From the NCBI GenBank assembly GCA_031421935.1, contig JANOPQ010000074.1:1-64000 (forward strand): DNA of 64,000 nt, read 5' to 3'. Position numbers and translations under genes: made by a program. The DNA is from JAJTFW01 sp031421935. GTDB lineage: Bacteria; Bacteroidota; Bacteroidia; AKYH767-A; OLB10. Positions 9,001 to 16,100 of this stretch are shown here, piece after piece; position 1 is the stretch's first letter, and every line of letters begins with the position of its first letter. Below the pieces are notes generated by a model. That model was not told the origin of the DNA and made no database searches. It worked only from the letters and a program-made list of their open reading frames with translations.

Positions 9001-9421
9001 TTTCCAGTGTTTTTTTCGTGATGACTCTTTCTAAAGCCGCCTCAGCATCGGTAACAACAATGAAGTGATCTCTTGTTTTGTTGATGCGAGTTAATACTTC
9101 AGCTCGTTGTAAAATATTGCCATTGTCAGGAAGGTCGATTTGATAAGGCTTCTTGTAGGAGGACGGATATAATACTGCTCTTCCAACTCCTAAAATATTT
9201 TCCAAATCATTTTGAAAATAGGCGGCTTCTTCTCTATCGCCAAATATGAATAAAGCAGGATGACGGTGTTCTTTAAAGAATGCAGCTAAGAGTAATGCAT
9301 CTGAAGAACCTGATAAACCTGCTAGATGAATACGATTACATTCACTTTTAAGCAATAACTTTTCAAGCCGACGTGATTGCGGCTGATCTAGTATTCTCTG
9401 TAATACACTATTTAAATCCAA
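6050..9421 (-). CDS. mfd: transcription-repair coupling factor Mfd
   Basis: Mfd is an ATP-driven translocase that removes RNA polymerase stalled at DNA damage and recruits UvrA. The 1123-residue length is normal. Visible in order: the UvrB-like N-terminal domains (EEAAYFQNDLENILG, FEPGQYSIRGGIMDIYSY), the CarD-like polymerase interaction domain (LKPGDFITHIDHGVGRFAGLE, near 450), the helicase core with Walker A GDVGFGKTE (about 600), DEEQKFGV and the LTATPIPRTLQ motif, then IIESGLDIS, MRGRVGRS and the RGAGNMLGGEQSG element before the C-terminal regulatory domain. It starts 34 bases after the upstream DUF6089 gene, so it is the last gene of a gpmI-DUF6089-mfd unit. Confidence 0.97.
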   Translation of the reverse strand: MDLNSVLQRILDQPQSRRLEKLLLKSECNRIHLAGLSGSSDALLLAAFFKEHRHPALFIFGDREEAAYFQNDLENILGVGRAVLYPSSYKKPYQIDLPDNGNILQRAEVLTRINKTRDHFIVVTDAEAALERVITKKTLERNTLDIKVGEKFTFDFLMEFLQENKFERIDFVFEPGQYSIRGGIMDIYSYAHELPFRIELNGDKIESIRSFDPSTQLSEQSMGFVTLIPNIQSGLITEEHESFFDFLPDNTIIYTKDLHYSLTSIQASMEVVTAKYGVEIKIDDEQAVRRVDDLFDTPELFKEKLEKHIIVELGNKPYYQPEELITYSTKPQPHFNKNFGLLLDDLFSNQKKAYTNFLFSESAKQSERLYSIFEDLPKSEENKGVELKFHTIHTALHQGFIHDDLKIICYTDHQIFNRYHRFRLKKNYSKSEAITLKELYSLKPGDFITHIDHGVGRFAGLETIDANGKQQEAIRLVYRDNDILYISIHSLHRIARYSSKDGEAPSLNKLGSTAWSTLKQKTKKKVKDIAKELIALYAKRRAQKGFAFTKDSYLQTELEVSFMYEDTPDQSKSTNDVKRDMEKDFPMDRLICGDVGFGKTEIAIRAAFKAICDGKQVAILVPTTILALQHFRTFSERLKEFPCTIDYLNRFKSTMQQTNTLKRLAEGKIDIIIGTHRILSKDVIFKDLGLMIIDEEQKFGVAAKEKLKSIRVNVDTLTLTATPIPRTLQFSLMGARDLSIINTPPPNRHPVTTEVHVFNEQLIKEAINLEISRGGQVFFVHNRVQDIHDIETMIRRLCPDVKTSVGHGQMDGSKLEEVLVNFIEGDSDVLIATTIIESGLDISNANTIIINNAHYFGLSDLHQMRGRVGRSNKKAFCYLLAPPLTVLTSEARQRLKAIEEHADLGSGFNVAMKDLDIRGAGNMLGGEQSGFISDIGFEMYHKILDEAIQELKESDFKDLFPHEENQTFVRDCQIDSDMEMRIPEEYIQNIAERLHLYKELDEIETEEKLIQFSEQLKDRFGPVPQQVFVLMDTIRLRWQAKKLGFEKILLKNRTLKAYFISNQKSAYFQSPLFSSILKFVQLHPRACKMKEDKGKLSLTLVNIGSVKEAIRLLDRMMEKETVT

Positions 9422-9455
9422 TCTTTATCGTAATAAGGAGAAGCCTACTTCGCTT

Positions 9456-10346
9456 TTAGTTAAAAGCAGGGCAACTTGCTTTTCTCTTTTTTCTTTTTCC
9501 GTTTTTCTTATTCCCACTTTTATTTCCGCTTTTTCCCGAATCTTTATCGTTGAATGGAGAATATAGGAGTGAGAGGCCAGCAAATACATAGGTGTCATTA
9601 TTCTTTGGATTTCCTCTGCCAAATCCTTTGTTCGGATAACCATTTTCGAGATTACTAGCCATGATAACAGCTAATGCGCCTAATGGAGTTCCAGCTAATG
9701 CAGTCGAATCTGCATAAGCATCACTAAGGTCATCGAAATGATCTGTAAGCGTATAATGATTTATAATTTCTAATCGTAATGCAAAAGCATTCGTTAATTT
9801 GAATTCGACACCAATGCCATAGGGAAAAGAAAAATTATATTCTTTATATGGAGAATCATATCCTCCGTTTTGAATATTTTGTCCTTCTGTACCTAATGCT
9901 CGAAGTTCGATTTCTCTGCCATTGAGTATAGCAACAGGATTATGATGAAAATAAGAAATACCTCCGACTAAATAGGGTGTTACTTTTCTAGTGCGTCCAT
10001 CTTTATACCCTAAAAGTCGATACTCAACTTGAAGGGATGTATGCCATATATCATTTCTGAAATGTAAATTTCTTTGTAAATTAAAATCTTGAATGGCTAA
10101 GGAATCAGCTCCAACTACTTTTGCTGAAGCATAAGATCCTGTAATATATACTCGTTGACTAGCCTTGTAAAGGAGACCTGCTTTCCAATAATGTGAAAAT
10201 AATTTTTTGTGCGTTAAAAGTCGATCGTTCATGTCGCCATAGTACCACGTAGTTCCTCCGCCAGCAAAAATCCCCCACCTAGATTGTGCTTGTAACCCTG
10301 TTGATAGTCCGCAAAAAAGTAAAATAATAATTAATTTTTCTCGCAT
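9456..10346 (-). CDS. DUF6089-type outer-membrane beta-barrel protein
   Basis: A signal peptide (residues 1-20, ending LQAQS) precedes a barrel-like protein with alternating hydrophobic strands. Family landmarks shared with two other proteins in this window (33712-34551 and 34628-35530) are LNFRSDI-like RNLHFRNDIW, PYLVGGISYFHHNP, the ALGTEGQ loop, FPYGIGVEFKL and HFDDLSDAYAD. The C-terminus has a lysine-rich tail (about residues 270-292) after the last strand, absent in the other two. Such proteins are widespread in Bacteroidota; PorG, a type 9 secretion component, belongs to a similar barrel class, but I cannot assign that role here. It is 16 bases from gpmI and 34 from mfd. Confidence 0.8.
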   Translation of the reverse strand: MREKLIIILLFCGLSTGLQAQSRWGIFAGGGTTWYYGDMNDRLLTHKKLFSHYWKAGLLYKASQRVYITGSYASAKVVGADSLAIQDFNLQRNLHFRNDIWHTSLQVEYRLLGYKDGRTRKVTPYLVGGISYFHHNPVAILNGREIELRALGTEGQNIQNGGYDSPYKEYNFSFPYGIGVEFKLTNAFALRLEIINHYTLTDHFDDLSDAYADSTALAGTPLGALAVIMASNLENGYPNKGFGRGNPKNNDTYVFAGLSLLYSPFNDKDSGKSGNKSGNKKNGKRKKRKASCPAFN

Positions 10347-10362
10347 GTTCTCTCTAAATCTT

Positions 10363-11886
10363 TTAAGAATGAGTCAAAATTTTTCCGGTCATTTCTACAG
10401 GCGGTGTAATGCCCATCAAGTCTAATATCGTTGGCGCGATATCCGATAATCGACCATTGTTAATTTTTCTATTCTTATTGCCCGACACTAAAACGCATGG
10501 AACTGGATTTGTAGTATGCGCCGTATTGGGCGTTCCATCTGCATTTATCATTTTGTCAGCATTGCCATGATCCGCAATTATAATAAAAATATATTCTTTT
10601 TCTAATCCAATTTTTACCACTTCACTCAAACAAGAATCTACTGTTTCAACTGCTTTAATGGCTGCATTGAAATTTCCGGTATGTCCAACCATATCAGCAT
10701 TCGCATAGTTTAAACAAATAAAGTCGGTCTTATTTTCTTGAATAACTTTTATCACTTCTTGAGTAACTAGATTCGCACTCATCTCGGGTTGTAAATCGTA
10801 GGTAGCTACTTTTGGTGATGGTGCCATAATACGTTGCTCTCCTTGAAAGGCTTTTTCTCTCCCTCCATTGAAGAAAAAGGTAACGTGTGGATATTTTTCT
10901 GTCTCAGCTATGCGCAATTGAGTGCGGTTATTTGTTTCTAGAATTTCTCCTAATGTTTTAGTTAAGTTGTCTTTCTCATAAATAACACGTACGTCCTTAT
11001 AAGAATCATCATAACGGGTCATGGTAACATAATGCAAAGGAATTTTTTTCATCGAAAATTCCAGCAGGTCCATCTGAGTAAGTACTTGAGTGATTTCTCT
11101 GCATCGGTCGGTACGGAAATTAAAACAAACAACTACATCATTTTTATTTATTGAGCCTATCGCTTCATTATTCGAATCGATAATAATGATAGGTTGAATA
11201 AATTCATCCGTAATATTTTCTTCATAGGAAGCAAGAATGCCTGCTTTCCAATCAAGCTGTGGATTTCCTTTCCCATGGACTAAAGCATCGTAAGCAATTT
11301 TTATTCGCTCCCATCTTTTATCACGATCCATTGCATAGTACCTACCGGTAATGCTTGCTATTTTTCCAGTGGAGACATCAAGATGTGATTGTAATGCACT
11401 TAAATATTGTAGTCCACTTTTTGGATCCGTATCTCTTCCATCCGTGAAAGCATGAATAAAAACTTGCTTTAACCCATGTTCTTTAGCGAGTGTACAAAGG
11501 TGTTTAAGATGATTAATATGGGAATGAACACCTCCATCCGAAACAAGCCCCATCAAATGCAGTGCAACATTATTTTCTTTAGCATTTTTAAATGCTTCTA
11601 AAAGGATGGGCTGTTGATCCAGCGTTTTTTCTCGCACCGCTTTGTTAATATTCGCCAACTCTTGCCACACGATTCTTCCAGCGCCTAAATTAAGGTGGCC
11701 AACTTCCGAATTTCCCATTTGTCCAACGGGCAATCCTACATCTTCACCTGAGGTAAGAAGTTGAGAATTCGGATATTCTGCTAATAAATGATCCATAAAA
11801 GGGGTATCCGCTTGAGAAATAGCATTGCTACTACTTTTAGGAGCTATTCCCCATCCATCTAATATGATTAAAGCCGTTTTTTGCAT
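10363..11886 (-). CDS. gpmI: 2,3-bisphosphoglycerate-independent phosphoglycerate mutase
   Basis: This enzyme interconverts 3- and 2-phosphoglycerate in glycolysis and gluconeogenesis, using two manganese ions and a phosphoserine. The protein opens with LIILDGWGIA (metal aspartate), carries the catalytic serine in GQMGNSEVGHLN (about residue 60), the substrate loop FTDGRDTDP, and the second metal set in ADHGNADKM and NTAHTTNPVP. Its 507 residues match the family. A TAACTTTG -7 box lies 28 bases upstream, so it is the first gene of the gpmI-DUF6089-mfd unit. Confidence 0.97.
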   Translation of the reverse strand: MQKTALIILDGWGIAPKSSSNAISQADTPFMDHLLAEYPNSQLLTSGEDVGLPVGQMGNSEVGHLNLGAGRIVWQELANINKAVREKTLDQQPILLEAFKNAKENNVALHLMGLVSDGGVHSHINHLKHLCTLAKEHGLKQVFIHAFTDGRDTDPKSGLQYLSALQSHLDVSTGKIASITGRYYAMDRDKRWERIKIAYDALVHGKGNPQLDWKAGILASYEENITDEFIQPIIIIDSNNEAIGSINKNDVVVCFNFRTDRCREITQVLTQMDLLEFSMKKIPLHYVTMTRYDDSYKDVRVIYEKDNLTKTLGEILETNNRTQLRIAETEKYPHVTFFFNGGREKAFQGEQRIMAPSPKVATYDLQPEMSANLVTQEVIKVIQENKTDFICLNYANADMVGHTGNFNAAIKAVETVDSCLSEVVKIGLEKEYIFIIIADHGNADKMINADGTPNTAHTTNPVPCVLVSGNKNRKINNGRLSDIAPTILDLMGITPPVEMTGKILTHS

Positions 11887-11914
11887 GCAATTACTAGGAA
11901 TAATTAGTTAAATG

Positions 11915-11922
11915 CAAAGTTA
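11915..11922 (-). promoter_or_regulatory. -7 box for gpmI
   Basis: Minus-strand TAACTTTG, an exact TAnnTTTG match, 28 bases upstream of the gpmI ATG. No convincing -33 element. Confidence 0.45.
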
Positions 11923-12068
11923 TTCAAAATACTGTGTACGGAGCAGGTTATTCATCATAAAAACATCAAAATCTTAAGAGGATTTATTTTATTCTGTGTA
12001 GGTTGTGACCAAAGCAGTAACATTTATTGTCGCCTATTTAAATGCTGAAGCAGCATGCGCTGTAGCTC

Positions 12069-13046
12069 TTAATTCCCGATAGGAAATTTTATTTCGAAAA
12101 TAGATCCTTGGGGATAATTGTCTCTGACTTTTATGACGCCTTTATGCAGGTTAACAATATGTTGAACAATAAACAAACCTAAACCAGTCCCTTTTGTTCT
12201 TCGAGTATCTTCATTTCCAATTCGGTAAAATTTTTCGAAAATTCTTTGTTTTTCGTTCTCTGGAATGCCATTCCCTTGATCCATAACATGAACGATCACA
12301 TACTCGTGTGAAGTGCTCAGTATAATTTCAATTTTACTTCCTTCTGGCGAATATTTCTCAGCATTCTCAATTAGATTGAAAAATAATGAACTTAGTGCTA
12401 ATTTATCTCCAAGTAGTCGAATTCCAGGAGGAATGTGTTTAATGATAGCATGTTCGTGATCTATTCTTGAAATGTACTCTTCAATGAGTGAATTTAAAAA
12501 ATGCGAAAAATCAAGTTGTTCAAAATAAAATTCGAAATTATCACTTTCTAGTCGTGCTGCGAAAAGAGCGTTTTCAACTAGATTGTGTATTCTTTCGGTT
12601 TCAATTAAGGATCTTCTGATGATCGTTTGTTGTTGAGTGCGTTCAAGCTCCCTTTTCTGTAGCGTTTGTAAATTTAATTTAACGGCGGCTAAAGGTGATT
12701 TGAATTCGTGCGTAATGGAAAGTAGAAAGTTTTTCTGTTGTCTAGCTAGATTGAATTCTTTTCTAAATGCTTCTTTGGTTTTATAAATACCAAAAATTAA
12801 TAATCCAAGGAACACTGATCCTTCTCCAAGTACCATCCACATCCTTTTATTTAATTCTTTGTTGAAAATAAATTTCGCAGCTTGAATGGACTCTTTACTA
12901 AGCTGGCTGAGATCTGAAATTTCAATTCGATATTGAATAACTTCTTTGTTGAGATCGATTAACATATAGGCCCACCATGAAAATTGGAGTAGGATGTAAG
13001 CAACTAGGATGTAAAAGAGAAGAAGAGGTCGAGCCATACTTTGCAT
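12069..13046 (-). CDS. orphan sensor histidine kinase
   Basis: A membrane-bound kinase of 325 residues. Two membrane spans (about 7-30 and 72-89) bracket a short periplasmic loop of about 40 residues with no known sensor fold. The H box is SITHEFKSPLA with phospho-acceptor H113, followed by the N box FNLIENAEKYSPEG, G1 DQGNGIP, F box FEKFYR and G2 GTGLGLFIV. No response regulator adjoins it; the nearest receiver protein is 8 kb away. A near-perfect promoter lies 4 bases before the ATG; the second ATG (residue 4) may be the true start. It follows the PKD gene by about 100 bases on the same strand but has its own promoter. Confidence 0.92.
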   Translation of the reverse strand: MQSMARPLLLFYILVAYILLQFSWWAYMLIDLNKEVIQYRIEISDLSQLSKESIQAAKFIFNKELNKRMWMVLGEGSVFLGLLIFGIYKTKEAFRKEFNLARQQKNFLLSITHEFKSPLAAVKLNLQTLQKRELERTQQQTIIRRSLIETERIHNLVENALFAARLESDNFEFYFEQLDFSHFLNSLIEEYISRIDHEHAIIKHIPPGIRLLGDKLALSSLFFNLIENAEKYSPEGSKIEIILSTSHEYVIVHVMDQGNGIPENEKQRIFEKFYRIGNEDTRRTKGTGLGLFIVQHIVNLHKGVIKVRDNYPQGSIFEIKFPIGN

Positions 13047-13050
13047 AATA

Positions 13051-13080
13051 CAAAGGTAAAGTTATAAAATTCAAACCAAA
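13051..13080 (-). promoter_or_regulatory. Bacteroidota-type promoter, leaderless layout
   Basis: On the minus strand TTTG (13077-13080), 18 bases, then TACCTTTG (13051-13058): both elements match the TTTG-N19-TAnnTTTG consensus within one base of spacing. The histidine kinase ATG begins four bases later. Confidence 0.7.
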
Positions 13081-13149
13081 TTATGTATTAACATAACTGG
13101 CTCATTCAGGCTTATTAAAAGTAAAGTGTTTGTAATGGTTTAACCTCGG

Positions 13150-16100
13150 TTAATCGTCAATTTGGGTGTTGGTCGTATTTCCATCCACCGTTTTGATAGG
13201 AATCCAGGTGCCTTGCGGACTCAAAAACTCTATGGTATAGTTGTCAATACCCGTGTCCCACTGTTCATATTTATTCCAATTGAGATAAATTCTATGATCT
13301 TTCCATTTTCCACCTAAAACAATGGTTTTTCCAATGTTACTTTCTTTTCCATCGAGATTACAGTCATTCACAACAATTACTTTGTACGTATAACTTTGTT
13401 GTTGCACGTCAACATCAGCATCAATAAAGTAAGTTACGTTTGATGGGGTTGTGCTTAAATAACTAAAGTTAATTTTATCAGTACTACGATAAATTTTATA
13501 TTCCAAAACACGATTTGGTAATAATGATGGTACCATCCATTCAGTAAGAATATTAGTATTGTCAATGACGGTCGATCGTACAATATTGCTTTGCTGGTTT
13601 AATAAAACATTAACAGGCCAGATAGCGGATGTATCACTGAAAGAGTTGAAAGTGTTTCCGCAAAGATCCAAGGCTTCTACTTTGTATTCATACTGAAAAG
13701 GACATGTAATCGTTGAATCAATAAAGTTTAAAGTGCTACCAGAAACATTGCTTAGTAATACGGGGCTTCCATTGGGTCTCTCTGTTCTATACAAATTATA
13801 GGATCCTACTAAACATCCTCCATACGGTGTCCAATTAATGAATATAATCAAGCCATTTTTACTTGTGCTAATATCTATTGTGGTATGTGGAGTAGAACTT
13901 GTTAACGGTAATTCATAGCCACAATAATCGATGGTTTGAAGTAAATAAGTGTACGTATTGATTTTAGTATTTAATCCGTTGTCAGTATAACTGCTGGTAG
14001 GTGCCGTTGATTGTAAAACTGGATTGTTATCCGTGTATATTAAGTCCCACGTCGAATTTGGGACATTAAATCTATACAATTTGTATGCGACAATGTCTGA
14101 TTCAATTCCGTTGAACCAAATGATGTTTACTTGATCATCACTTAATACACTAACCGATGCTATTTGATTTGCTACAGGTGGAATGGTGTCAAAAACTTCT
14201 AGGAAATCAGTTTCGATTATGGTGTCTGTACAACCATTATTGTTGGTGACAATTAAGGAAACATCATATACCCCAGTGCTTGTGCAATTGATAGATGGAT
14301 TTAATTGATTCGATGTAGTAAATCCAAAATTCCAGTTATAAGTTGGTTGCAGCGTATCAGAAATAGTAGTTGTATAATTGACTAAATCGTTGAAGCAAGC
14401 CTGTTGATTGTTTAGTATTGATGAGATTTGAGGAGTTAAAAGTGCTGTGACACCCGGATTGAAATAAAAGGTATCCGAACATCCAAAATTATTGATAACC
14501 GTCATTGTGGGATTGTAATTTCCTGCAATGGTATAGGTGTAGCTTGGATCACTCAATGTGCTGCTAATTCCATTTCCAAAATTCCAGAAATATGTTAATC
14601 CACCTGTTGATGAGTTTGTAAATTGGACGGATAGGGGCGCGCATCCTGAATTAATATCTATAGACGCATTTGCAGCCGGTGATGGATTTACTATAATATT
14701 TTGTACAGCAGTATCGCTACATCCATTCGCATTGGTTATGATTAACTCAATGGAATAATTTCCAACTGGAATATTTTGTGGTGAGAAAATATTTCCGTTC
14801 CCTGTGAATCCATTGCTGCATGTCCAGTTGTAATTTGGATTTTGTGTGCTTTGTGATCCATCTGTAAATTGAAAATTTGCTGGATCACATCCTACTGTAT
14901 CACTAGAAATAATGATGGCTTCTGGAGTTTGTAATACATCTATTCCAGAGTTAAATTGGAAGGTATCTCTGCATCCATAGGAAGTGATCGCAACTAGTTG
15001 TGGATTAAACAAGCCACTTTGTAAATAAGTATGTGAAGGATTTAATGTAGTGCTTGTGTTTCCATCTCCAAAAGTCCATTCAAATTGAATGGCACCTTGA
15101 GAGTTATTAATAAATCCTGTGCTGAAACTATTACACCCTACAGAATCCGTCACACTTGCGGAGGCTATTGGAGCTGGATGTATACGCAATTGAACAGGAT
15201 AAACATAGGAAGAAGTACATCCAATGGAATCACGTGTAATTAATGAAACCGTATAATTCCCAGTGTCAGGATAAATGTGATTGGGATTTTGTAGTGAATC
15301 AATGGCCCCATCTCCAAAGTCCCAACTCCATTGACTTGCGTTGATGGAGGAGTCGATGAATGCAATATTTTCTCCTTGACAACCACTCAAAGTTGAGATT
15401 CCAAATAATGTTAAAGTGCCAGGAATGGAAATATAATCGGGTTTAACAATGGTATCGATACATCCGTAACTATTGGTTGCAATAAGTGTTATTGAATAAG
15501 TGCCTGGTATATAATATATATGTTGAGGGTTGATATTTGAAGATGTTCCACCATCTCCAAAGAGCCAACTAAATTGCGTGGCGTCATTGGTCGTATTTGC
15601 AAAACTGATTTGTGTTGGCGAGCATCCAGCTAATGAAGGAGAGAAGAAATCAGCAATAGGCGTAGAGACATGAACCATGTCGTTGTAAACTATGGTGTCA
15701 AAACATCCGCCGGGGAATTCAGCAATTAATGTAACAGTGTAAAACCCATTGGCATTGTAAATATGAGTTGGATGTTGTAAAGAGGAAGTGCCGCCATCAC
15801 CAAATTGCCAATTCCAATTGATAGCACCATTCGATAAATCTGTGAAATTTGTAGTGAGCGGTAAGCAACCAATAGAAACATCGACCGACGCACCTGCAGC
15901 ATAATAAGGGAAAGGAGCTAACTTGGCAGAATCAATGCATCCATTATTGTCTGTAATAAAGAGTACGATGGAATCTGTTGGGTCACTAAAATAAGTATAA
16001 ATTGGATTTTGCGTTTGAGCACTATCTCCATTTCCAAAATACCAATTCCATTGCACAGCCGAAGCTGAACTTTGATCATTGAAGTTGACAGTAACCGGCA

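Noticed and set aside
9425..9643. Small ORF on the minus strand overlapping the DUF6089 gene
   Set aside because: It is an out-of-frame shadow of the lysine-rich tail of that gene.
12041..12068. Terminator between gpmI and histidine kinase
   Set aside because: ATGCT/AGCAT is only five pairs and lacks a T tract.
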